From assembly GCF_017352375.1 (NCBI RefSeq), contig NZ_JAFEVR010000004.1, positions 930,001 to 994,000 on the forward strand: a DNA stretch of 64,000 bases, given 5' to 3'. Source of the DNA: Mycolicibacterium sp. S2-37. GTDB lineage: Bacteria > Actinomycetota > Actinomycetes > Mycobacteriales > Mycobacteriaceae. The translations under genes were made by a program, and so were the position numbers. A model generated the notes under the pieces. The model worked only from the letters and a program-made list of their open reading frames with translations, was not told the origin of the DNA and did not search any database. Below, piece after piece: positions 1 to 11,781 of this stretch. Each line of letters begins with the position of its first letter. The stretch's first letter is position 1.

Positions 1-957
1 TGCGCGCGCGGCCTGCCCACCGAGCCCGACGAGATCATGGTGACGACCGGCGCGCTGCACGCCATCGGGCTGATCCTGGCCACCTACACCGAGCCCGGTG
101 ACCGTGTGCTGGTCGAGCAACCCACCTACCACGGCGCCATTGCCGCGATCAGCACCGCAGGCGCGCGGCCGGTCCCGGTGGCGCTCGCCGAGGACGGGTG
201 GGACCTCGGCGCCGTGCACGCCGCAGTCCGCCAACTCGCGCCGAGCCTGGCCTACGTCGTCCCGGACAATCACAACCCCACCGGTCTGACCATGCCCGAG
301 CCGCAACGGCACGAACTGGCCGCGCTGGTGGCCGAGACCCGCACCCGCACGATCGTCGACGAGACCATGTCCGAAGTGTGGCTCGACCGGCCGGGGCCAC
401 CTCCGGTCGCGGCGATGATGACCAAGCGGCGGGATCTGGTGCTCACCACGGGGTCGATGTCCAAGTCGTTCTGGGGCGGTCTGCGGATCGGCTGGATCCG
501 CGCCGACCGGGTGACCCTCGCGACGGTCGCGGCGCTGCGCCCGTCGATCGACATGGGCACCCCGATACTCGAGCAGTTGGCCGCCGCGGAACTGTTGCGG
601 ATCGCCGACGACGTGCTGCCCGAACGCCGGGAGATCCTGCGTACCCGGCGGGCGTTGATGCTCTCGCTACTCGACCGGCGGCTGCCGGACTGGCAACCCT
701 GCCCCGGTGGCGGTGGGCTCGCGCTGTGGGTGCGGCTACCGGCCCCGATGAGTTCGGCGCTGTCGGCCGCGGCGTCCCGGATGGGTCTGGACATCCCGCC
801 CGGTCCGCGTTTCGGCGTCGACGGTTCCCTGGAACGGTTCGTGCGGATTCCCTACACGCTGCCGCCGGACGAGATGGCCGAGGCCGTCGACCTGCTGGCC
901 CGGGTGTGGGCGACGGTCACCGGAACCGCTCCCGAGCAGCGCGCGGTCGTCGTCTAG
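1..957 (+). CDS. PLP-dependent aminotransferase, class I/II (MocR/YczR-like), 5' end missing
   Basis: The reading frame is open from the first base, so the gene begins before the window; about 318 residues of the C-terminal part are present. They show the fold-type I aminotransferase pattern: TTGALHAI near the start, PDNHNPTG for the substrate/PLP region, IVDETMSEVW with the cofactor-binding Asp, and SMSKSFWGGLRIGW with the PLP lysine (codon 463-465) and the phosphate-binding Arg. These motifs resemble the catalytic half of MocR-family regulators, which carry an N-terminal GntR winged helix. That half would lie outside the window, so a simple aminotransferase cannot be excluded. It converges on serB. 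The stop codon lies inside a short tandem repeat. Confidence 0.8.
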   Translation, partial: CARGLPTEPDEIMVTTGALHAIGLILATYTEPGDRVLVEQPTYHGAIAAISTAGARPVPVALAEDGWDLGAVHAAVRQLAPSLAYVVPDNHNPTGLTMPEPQRHELAALVAETRTRTIVDETMSEVWLDRPGPPPVAAMMTKRRDLVLTTGSMSKSFWGGLRIGWIRADRVTLATVAALRPSIDMGTPILEQLAAAELLRIADDVLPERREILRTRRALMLSLLDRRLPDWQPCPGGGGLALWVRLPAPMSSALSAAASRMGLDIPPGPRFGVDGSLERFVRIPYTLPPDEMAEAVDLLARVWATVTGTAPEQRAVVV

Positions 958-986
958 CGATTCGGTCGTCTAGCGATTCCGTCGTC

Positions 987-987
<1 letters not shown>
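949..987. repeat. 16-bp tandem repeat, about 2.4 copies
   Basis: Two adjacent 16-bp units (GTCGTCTAGCGATTC plus G or C) and a partial third (GTCGTCT) run through the stop codon of the aminotransferase gene and end at the stop codon of convergent serB. Each full unit carries an in-frame TAG, so slippage here would not alter either protein much. Confidence 0.75.
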
Positions 988-5240
<4,253 letters not shown>

Positions 5241-5244
<4 letters not shown>

Positions 5245-6278
5245 TCGACCCGCTGCAGCGCCTGCCGGCCGAACTGTCCGAGTTCCAGCGACCCGTCCGG
5301 CAGGACCAGCTCACCGCTCGCCAGCCGCCTGCGCAGATAGGCGAAGGACTGCGCGGTCTGCGCGAACAGGTGCTCGCCCGCCCGCAGCGGGGGGCGCGGC
5401 CGGTCGTCTCGGGCCGCGAATTGCGGCAGCGGCCTGACCTCGGTGTCGTAATCGACGTTGAAGAACAGCGGGAACGAGTACCGCTCCTCTTTGACTTTGC
5501 GCACCCGGTGGCTCGTGGCGACGAAGGTGCCGTTGGTCCACAGTTCGAGTATGTCGCCGACGTTGACGACGAATGTGCCCGGCACCGGCGGGACGTCGAT
5601 CCATTCACCGGCGCCGTTGAGCACCTCGAGGCCGGGGGCCGTCGGCTTGAGCAGGGTGAAGCACTCGTAGTCGGTGTGGGCGCCGATCCCCAGGTGGTCC
5701 TCGGCGTCGGGGTTGTACGGGTAGTGCACCAGGCGAAGCTGACTCGGCGTCTTGGTCGCGTACCGGGAGAACGCCTCGGGGTCCTCCCCGAGTGCGACGG
5801 CGAAGGCGCGCAGCAGCAGGTTGCCGACGTCGAGGACGGCCCGGTAGTAGGCCGTCACCGCGTCGGCGAACCCCGGCACGTCCGGCCATGTGTTCGGACC
5901 GAGCATCGGATTGCCGGCCAGATAGTCGGGATCGTCGTCGGGCAGGTCCAGCGCGGTGTCGAAAGCCTCCTTCAGATCCGGGGTGCCGCTCTCCACCCCT
6001 TCCTCGCCCACCGGCACGTATCCGCGGTGACAGCGCGACAGGCCGATGTAGCTGCGCATCTTCTCCTCCAGCGGCAGCGCGAAGAAGTCCTGCGTCACGG
6101 TCAGCATCCGGTCGAACAGCGCATCGTCGATCCCTGAGCCGCTGACGTAGAAGAACCCCACGTCCCGGGCAGCGGTCCCGAGCTCGGCTGCCACCCGCTC
6201 GCGGTCACCCGCGGCGGCCGATCGCAGCCCGCTGATGTCGATGATCGGCACCGACGTGAAAGACGTTGCGCCACTCAC
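5241..6278 (-). CDS. 2-oxoglutarate/Fe(II) oxygenase, isopenicillin N synthase family
   Basis: A 345-residue non-haem iron oxygenase. The N-terminal DIOX_N domain has PIIDISGL (11-18) and GFFYVSGSGI (41-50). The catalytic cupin domain has HTD (H201, D203), distal H257 in SHRVRKV, and RYS (R266, S268) for the 2-oxoglutarate carboxylate, so the active site looks intact. Residues 99-131 (GTPDLKEAF ... GPNTWP) resemble the bacterial ethylene-forming-enzyme/plant 2-ODD-C23 group, some of which oxidise guanidino amino acids and release guanidine (family knowledge; assignment inferred). It starts with GTG in a GTGA overlap and is the last gene of the transporter operon, so its substrate is probably what the ABC system imports. 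Confidence 0.88.
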
Positions 6279-6820
6279 AATCCCAGATTCCCTTCGCCGC
6301 TCAGCAGGCTCCAGCGCACGCCGTCGGCGCGGAGCTGTCCGTTCATTCGTTCGGGGGCCAGTTCGGCCCACCGCGGGCTGTTCACCCGGTCGACCGTGAC
6401 ACCCCGCGGGGTCGCCCAGCCGAACGTGTCGCCGACCCGGAGCAACAGCGCGGCGCCCAGCGGTGAGCGCAGTGTCGCCGCCCAGACCGGAGCCCCGGGC
6501 CCCGGATCGCGGACCCAGTGCTCGACGTAGTCGGAGTGGACACCCTCCTCGACCAGGGTGTCGCCGTCGCGGTGCATCGTTCCGACGTCGGGTGTGGGCG
6601 GGGTGGGCCCGGTGTCGATGTCGCGCTGCCATTGGAAGACACGGCCGCGCTGACGGAGCACTCCGGCGAAACCACGGGAGTCGACGTATGCCGAGAGCCC
6701 CTGCAGCCACACCACATCGGTGCCGGTGTCACGCGTCCCGTCAGCGTCGATCAGCAACGTTCGCCGCCACAGCCCCGTGCAGTCGCCCAACGGTCCGGCG
6801 CTCACGTCCAGTTCCGTCAC
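6275..6820 (-). CDS. HRI1-like small beta-barrel protein of unknown function
   Basis: A 181-residue soluble protein with no signal peptide or membrane segment. It is rich in short beta-strand patterns with many Trp and Asp-Gly turns: GLWRRTLLIDADG, VVWLQGLSAYVDSRG and VEHWVRD. The spacing resembles bacterial homologues of yeast HRI1, a lipocalin-like fold without established activity; this assignment is tentative. It begins at GTG in a 4-bp GTGA overlap with the upstream hydrolase gene and ends in a GTGA overlap with the oxygenase gene, so it is translationally coupled to both. By context it may bind or process the operon's substrate. Confidence 0.7.
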   Translation of the reverse strand: MTELDVSAGPLGDCTGLWRRTLLIDADGTRDTGTDVVWLQGLSAYVDSRGFAGVLRQRGRVFQWQRDIDTGPTPPTPDVGTMHRDGDTLVEEGVHSDYVEHWVRDPGPGAPVWAATLRSPLGAALLLRVGDTFGWATPRGVTVDRVNSPRWAELAPERMNGQLRADGVRWSLLSGEGNLGL

Positions 6821-7659
6821 GTCGGGAACCGTTGGTGGAAGTGCTCGGTCAGTTCGGGCCAGACGTGCGGGTCGTGGCCGGGGATCAGCGGATATCCCTT
6901 GTCGGCGGCCAGCTTCTTGAGCTTGCGGATCGGTTCGACGGTCTCCTGGGGGTCCACGCCGATGTAGCCGCCGATGGCCAGTTCCTGCTCGATGTTCTCG
7001 GTGAGGTCAGCGGCGTCGAAGGCGAACACATATCCGTTCGCCCCGTCATGTCCGGTCACCGACTCGTCGAGGTCGACGACGAAGCTCTGGTGACCCGGCG
7101 TGTGCCCGTAGGTCGGTACCGCGGTGATCCCCGGCGCCACCTCGGTTTCACCGTCGGCCAGCCGCCAATCGATGCGCGGATCGTCGAAGTCGACTCGCAC
7201 GATGGCGTTGTGCTCGGGCTCGGGGTGGTTGGCCAGCCCGTACTCGAGCTCGCGGCGCTGCGCGTGCACCGGCACCCGGCCGGCGAACAGCTTCAGGCCG
7301 CCCGCGTGGTCGTGGTGCAGATGACTGACGGCCACGGTGTGGATCTGATCGATGTCGACGCCGACCTCGGCCAGACGCTGTTCGATCGGCTCGCCGGGTC
7401 CCGGCAGCACCGGCCGGTACTCCATCGTCGGGAAGAACCGTCGCGCGAGATAGGGGTCCCGGACCAGTGCGGTGTTGAACCCGGTGTCGAGCAGTACCCA
7501 GCCGCCATCGGTCAGCAGCAGTACCCCGGGCACCGGTTCGCGCATGCGCTCCTGCGGCGGAGCCCCGTACACGCTGACCGACTTGGGCAGCTCCTCCCAG
7601 CCGAGGGTGAGCAGGATGATGCGCCGGACTCCGCGCCTACCGATCAGAGTCGCCGCCAT
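6817..7659 (-). CDS. MBL-fold metallo-hydrolase (lactonase-like)
   Basis: A 280-residue metallo-beta-lactamase-fold enzyme. The di-metal motif HLHHDH is at 113-118, followed by the PTYGHTPGH segment (H186, H190) and a DAAD metal-bridging region near 215-218. The layout resembles quorum-quenching/AHL-lactonase-type MBL proteins, so hydrolysis of a lactone, ester or amide is likely, but the substrate is unknown. I chose the ATG at 7659 because it overlaps the stop of the upstream binding-protein gene by one base (TGATG). Genes on both sides are coupled, indicating one mRNA with the transporter. Confidence 0.85.
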   Translation of the reverse strand: MAATLIGRRGVRRIILLTLGWEELPKSVSVYGAPPQERMREPVPGVLLLTDGGWVLLDTGFNTALVRDPYLARRFFPTMEYRPVLPGPGEPIEQRLAEVGVDIDQIHTVAVSHLHHDHAGGLKLFAGRVPVHAQRRELEYGLANHPEPEHNAIVRVDFDDPRIDWRLADGETEVAPGITAVPTYGHTPGHQSFVVDLDESVTGHDGANGYVFAFDAADLTENIEQELAIGGYIGVDPQETVEPIRKLKKLAADKGYPLIPGHDPHVWPELTEHFHQRFPT

Positions 7660-9239
7660 CAGCCGACCGACAGTTCGAACAGCCGCAACGAGTTCGGGTT
7701 GGTCACCACATGCGCCTGCTCGACACCCTTGAGCCACGGCTGGGCCACCACGAAGTCGTCGACGTCGGCGATGTTGAGCCAGCAACCGGTTTGCGCGGCG
7801 GCTTCGGCGGCTTGCGAGAACAATTGTGGGTCACCGTTTTCCAGACCGCGCGCCAGAGCCTCGGTGACCGGCGGTGCGGAGCATCCGAGGTAGTTCAGCC
7901 CGCCGTCGGCGTCCCAGGTGATGTGGCCCCACGTGTAGGGCGACGGGGCATCCGGCCACGCGGTCGAGGTGAGGATGTCCGGCGCGTTGGGTGCGTCGTT
8001 GCCGATCCAGCCGTAGATCTCCGAGGTCGGATAGCTCTGCACCTTCGCGTCGAGGCCCGCGGCGGCCAGCTGAGTTTGGATCAGGTTGTTGATCAGCTGG
8101 TTGTCCGGGTTGCTCGAGTCGTAGCCCACGGTGACCGTCCGCTGGTCGGCGGGCAGATTTCCGACGATACCGGCCAGCACCGACGGGTCGTGGGTGATGG
8201 TCTGCCTGGCCATCTCAGGCGCGATCATGTTGGGCGGGTATATCTGTTCGGCCTTCTCGCCCCGGCCGAAGTAGGTCTGCTTGACCAGGGTGTCGACGTC
8301 GATGGCCTGCAGCAGCGCCATCCGGTTCTTCGGATCGGTGAGCATGCCGCGACGCGGGTTGACGTAGAGGTAATTCGACATCATCGTCGGCAGCGAGTAA
8401 TGCGCGAACTTGTCGTTGTCCAGGTAGGACTCCACCGCCGAGGACGGCAGATCGTGCATGATGGCCGCGATCTGCCCGTTGTTGAACTGCAGCTGCTGCG
8501 CCGAGACGTCGGTGATCACCGGGATCTCGACCTGTTCGAAATACGGCTTGTCGCCCCAGTACTCGGGGTAGGCGGCCAGTGCGTAGCGCGAGCCCACCTC
8601 GGCCGCGGTCAGGGTGTACGGCCCGGTCCCGAGGTCGTGGGTGGTCAGGTAGGTCTGCGCGTTGTCGCCGCCGGCGTTGCCCGCCAGCCCGGTGGGGCTG
8701 AGCATGCGCGGACCGTAGGGACAGGCGATGTAGTCCAGGAACGCCGAGTTCGGCGCCTTCAATGTGATGGTGACGTCGTAATCACCCTGCGTGGTGATGG
8801 ATTCGACGTCTTTGACCATGTAGGCCGGGCCCTGGTCGACGGCCAGCCGACGATCGAACGAGGCTTTGACCGCCGCGGAGGTGAACGGAGTGCCGTCGTG
8901 GAACGTGACCCCCTCGCGCAGCTTGAAGGTGAAGACCCGGTGGTCGGGCGATTCGGTCCACTCGGTGGCGAGCAGGGGCTCGATTTCCGGCTTCTCGGTG
9001 CCGCCCTTGTACTGCAGCAGCCCCTCGTAGACGTTGGTGGTCAACAGCAGACCCTGTCCGGCGTAGAAGACGTCGGGATCCGGCGGCTGACCCGGATCCT
9101 GCAGGAACGAGACGTGCAGGACCTTGTCCGTCGGCGCCGCGTTCGGCTCACCGCCGCCGGAATCTGAGCCGCCGCACGCGGTAAGAGTCAGCGCAGTCGC
9201 GGCGCCCAGTGCGGCGATGGCCTTGAGGCGGCGGATCAC
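7659..9239 (-). CDS. ABC transporter substrate-binding lipoprotein, peptide/opine/nickel family 5
   Basis: A 526-residue extracellular solute-binding protein of the DppA/OppA family. The N-terminus is a lipoprotein signal with lipobox LTAC (Cys22) and a Gly/Ser-rich linker. FKLREGVTFHDGTPF is the family-5 signature. It starts with GTG in a GTGA overlap with the cysteine hydrolase gene, preceded by GGAAGGAG. The binding protein is encoded in the middle of the operon, behind the membrane and ATPase genes. Family 5 also covers opines, nickel chelates and amino-acid conjugates, so the ligand need not be a peptide. Confidence 0.92.
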   Translation of the reverse strand: MIRRLKAIAALGAATALTLTACGGSDSGGGEPNAAPTDKVLHVSFLQDPGQPPDPDVFYAGQGLLLTTNVYEGLLQYKGGTEKPEIEPLLATEWTESPDHRVFTFKLREGVTFHDGTPFTSAAVKASFDRRLAVDQGPAYMVKDVESITTQGDYDVTITLKAPNSAFLDYIACPYGPRMLSPTGLAGNAGGDNAQTYLTTHDLGTGPYTLTAAEVGSRYALAAYPEYWGDKPYFEQVEIPVITDVSAQQLQFNNGQIAAIMHDLPSSAVESYLDNDKFAHYSLPTMMSNYLYVNPRRGMLTDPKNRMALLQAIDVDTLVKQTYFGRGEKAEQIYPPNMIAPEMARQTITHDPSVLAGIVGNLPADQRTVTVGYDSSNPDNQLINNLIQTQLAAAGLDAKVQSYPTSEIYGWIGNDAPNAPDILTSTAWPDAPSPYTWGHITWDADGGLNYLGCSAPPVTEALARGLENGDPQLFSQAAEAAAQTGCWLNIADVDDFVVAQPWLKGVEQAHVVTNPNSLRLFELSVG

Positions 9240-9886
9240 CGGCCGGCTCCTTCCAGTACGGGCTCGGGTGCGGGAGCCAGCGCACCGAATGCGTCGAGGA
9301 TCTCGTCGGTGGTCCGCATGGCGCCGGTCTGCAGGTACTCCATGGCGTCGAGCGCGGCGTCGTGGCGGTATTGCGATGAGCCGCCGACACAGTCGGTGAC
9401 CACCCGCACGTAATAGTCGCGCTGGTGGGCATCGGCGAAGGTGTAGTGCACGCACACGTCGGTGAGGCCGCCGATGAGGATCAGGGTGTCGGCCTTCAGT
9501 CCCCGCAGCACGATGTCGAATTCGGTGCCGATGAACCCGGAGTAGCGCCGCTTGACGATGTGGAACTCCCGGTCGTCGCGCTCGGGCAGCGGCCGCAACG
9601 ACGGCTCGAGATCCGTGCCGGGACGGCCTTCGACACAGTGCACCCCTTCAGTGCCGTCGAGTTCGCGGCCGAAGTCGACGCCGCTGGGCCGGTGCACCTC
9701 CTGGAAGAACACCACCGGGATCTCGGCCTCGCGAGCCGCGGCCACCAGCCGTTCGGCACGGGCCACCCGGTCGGCGTGCCCGGGCATGTGGTCGATACCC
9801 ACCTCGTCGGCGGGCATGCTGCCCGCCTGCTGGATGTCGACCACCACGAGCACGGGATTGCCCACGATGAGCGGTTGTTTCGGCAC
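9236..9886 (-). CDS. isochorismatase-family cysteine hydrolase
   Basis: A 216-residue enzyme of the isochorismatase-like superfamily. The catalytic triad is visible: D17 in VLVVVDIQQ, K112 in HIVKRRYSGF and C145 in GGLTDVCVHYT. Members with this triad hydrolyse amide, ureido or carbamoyl C-N bonds, for example N-carbamoylsarcosine, biuret and ureidoacrylate (family knowledge). An amidohydrolase role suits its place in a co-regulated guanidine/allophanate regulon, because biuret-type hydrolysis gives allophanate, the substrate of the AtzF homologue nearby. It starts at GTG directly after the permease stop (TAAGTG, no spacer). Confidence 0.88.
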   Translation of the reverse strand: MPKQPLIVGNPVLVVVDIQQAGSMPADEVGIDHMPGHADRVARAERLVAAAREAEIPVVFFQEVHRPSGVDFGRELDGTEGVHCVEGRPGTDLEPSLRPLPERDDREFHIVKRRYSGFIGTEFDIVLRGLKADTLILIGGLTDVCVHYTFADAHQRDYYVRVVTDCVGGSSQYRHDAALDAMEYLQTGAMRTTDEILDAFGALAPAPEPVLEGAGR

Positions 9887-10891
9887 TTATCCTCCTCTGA
9901 CGGCGATGCGTGGGTCGGCGGCGGCCTGTAGGAGGTCGACCGCGGTGTTGATGAAGACGTAGAGGGCGCCGAGCATCAGGGTGACGCCGGCAATCGCCGG
10001 GAAATCGGCGACGGGGATGCTCTGTGCGATGTACTGCCCGATGCCGGGCCAGCCGAACACCTGCTCGACGACCAGCACCCCGGAGAACATCAGTCCGATC
10101 TGCAGACCGGTCATCGACAGCGCCGCCCCGACGGAGTTGCGCAGCACGTGGCCGGCCATGATGCGCGGCTCTGAAAGACCCTTGGCACGAGCAGTTCTCG
10201 CGTAATCGCTGTCCGCGTCGCCGAGCAGACTCGACCGCAGCACCCGGCCGATCGCGACAGCCGGGCCCAGCGCGATCACCACCGCGGGCAGGATCAGGTG
10301 GTGCAGCGCGTCGGTGACGACGTCGAAGCGGGCGTGCAGGAGTCCGTCGACGGTGAGTAGTCCGGTCGGGCCGGTCGGCGGGTTGGCGATGCCGGTGCGG
10401 CCGTTGGCCGGGACCCAGCCCAGCTGTTGGTAGAACACGATCAGTCCGAGGATGCCGAGCAGGAACATCGGCGCGGACGATCCGGTGAACAGCACCGCCC
10501 GCAGGACGGCCGAGCCGCGCCACTTCAGGGTGGTGCTGAAGGCCAGCAGTGCGGCGAGCACCAACGCGATGGCGATCCCGAACAGCGCGAGTTCCAGTGT
10601 CGCCGGCAGGAAATCGCCCAGATCGGAGGCTACGGGATGCCGGGTGCGGTAGGAGGTGCCCAGGTCGCCGGTCACGGCCCCGGTCAGATAGTTCCAGAAC
10701 TGCACGAACACCGGCTCGTTGAGGCCCAGCGCCTCCCGCCGCGCCGCCACGGCCTCCTGGGACGCCTGAGCGCCCAGCTGGGCCTTCACCGGGTCCAGCG
10801 GTGATACGTGCTGCAGCACGAACATCACCCCGGCGAGTGCGACGAGGATACCCACCATCGCGGCCAGCCGCGTCGTCACGAATGTACGCAT
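9887..10891 (-). CDS. ABC transporter permease, DppB/OppB type
   Basis: A 334-residue inner-membrane permease with six predicted helices. It has the long periplasmic loop after the first helix that is typical of DppB (LDPVKAQLG ... LGLNEPVFVQFW). The cytoplasmic EAA-type loop reads DYARTARAKGLSEPRI, and the C-terminus has VEQVFGWPGIGQ. The ATG at 10891 places the first helix directly after a short MRTFVTTR leader. It lies 8 bp downstream of the second permease gene and abuts the hydrolase gene. It pairs with the DppC-like gene to form the translocation pore. Confidence 0.93.
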   Translation of the reverse strand: MRTFVTTRLAAMVGILVALAGVMFVLQHVSPLDPVKAQLGAQASQEAVAARREALGLNEPVFVQFWNYLTGAVTGDLGTSYRTRHPVASDLGDFLPATLELALFGIAIALVLAALLAFSTTLKWRGSAVLRAVLFTGSSAPMFLLGILGLIVFYQQLGWVPANGRTGIANPPTGPTGLLTVDGLLHARFDVVTDALHHLILPAVVIALGPAVAIGRVLRSSLLGDADSDYARTARAKGLSEPRIMAGHVLRNSVGAALSMTGLQIGLMFSGVLVVEQVFGWPGIGQYIAQSIPVADFPAIAGVTLMLGALYVFINTAVDLLQAAADPRIAVRGG

Positions 10892-10899
10892 GGCACCGC

Positions 10900-11781
10900 C
10901 TATTTCGTCTTCATCAGGTTGCGTAGGCTGTCTCCGGCGATGTTCCCGATCAGCGCGAGCACCAGCACACCGAGGCCGGGCATCACCGGAACCCACCACT
11001 GCTGCAGGAAGTAGCTGAGGTTTCGCGCCGAATCCGCGCCCAGTTCCGGGGCCGGTGCGGACTGCCCGAGGCCGAGGAACGACAGGGCCGCCAGCGTGAG
11101 GATCAGCGTGCCGATGTCCAGGCTGGCCGCCACGAGCGTGTTGGGAACCGCCCCCGGCAGCAGATGCCGGCCGGCCAGCCGCATCCGCCCCACGCCGGCG
11201 AGTTTCGCCGCCTCCACGTGGGGTCTGGCCGCCAACCGGGCGATCTCGCCGCGGACCAGCCTCGCGTAGAACGGCCACCACACGATCGACACCGCGATCA
11301 GCGTGTGCAGGAAGCCGGGCCCGAGGGCGGCCACGACGGCGATGGCGAGCACCGGCGCCGGCAGCGACAGGAACGCGTCGGTGATCCGCATCAGCGCGGA
11401 ATCGACCCAGCCGCCGACGGTGCCGGCGATCAGGCCGATCAGACCACCGATGAGCAGGCCGACGGCCACCACGGCGAGCGCGGCGAACCAGCTCGAGCGC
11501 GCGCCGTAGAGCACCCGGGACAGGATGTCGCGCCCGACGCTGTCACTGCCGAGCAGGAACCCGCCCTCGCCCGGCGCCTGCAGCGGCATGCCGACCGGGA
11601 GCAACGGGTCGTGGGGCGCCAGCACCGGCACCGCCACCGCGGCGAGGGTGACGACGATGATCAAGGAGAACCCCACCCAGTTGACCATCTGAGAACGGGT
11701 CTGCGGCAGCGTGAGCAGCCGTCGGCGGCCGCGGACGAGCGCGGGCGCCGGGAGGGCGGGCGCCGAAAGGGTGAAGGCCAT
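10900..11781 (-). CDS. ABC transporter permease, DppC/OppC type
   Basis: A 293-residue permease with an N-terminal cytoplasmic stretch (about 30 residues) and six helices. It has the DppC-type motifs HDPLLPVG, FLLGSDSVGRDILSRVLYGAR and the coupling loop VEAAKLAGVGRMRLAGRHLLP. Start and stop fit the operon: ATG at 11781 overlaps the ATPase stop by one base (TGATG). It forms the heteromeric membrane channel with the downstream DppB-like protein. Confidence 0.93.
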   Translation of the reverse strand: MAFTLSAPALPAPALVRGRRRLLTLPQTRSQMVNWVGFSLIIVVTLAAVAVPVLAPHDPLLPVGMPLQAPGEGGFLLGSDSVGRDILSRVLYGARSSWFAALAVVAVGLLIGGLIGLIAGTVGGWVDSALMRITDAFLSLPAPVLAIAVVAALGPGFLHTLIAVSIVWWPFYARLVRGEIARLAARPHVEAAKLAGVGRMRLAGRHLLPGAVPNTLVAASLDIGTLILTLAALSFLGLGQSAPAPELGADSARNLSYFLQQWWVPVMPGLGVLVLALIGNIAGDSLRNLMKTK

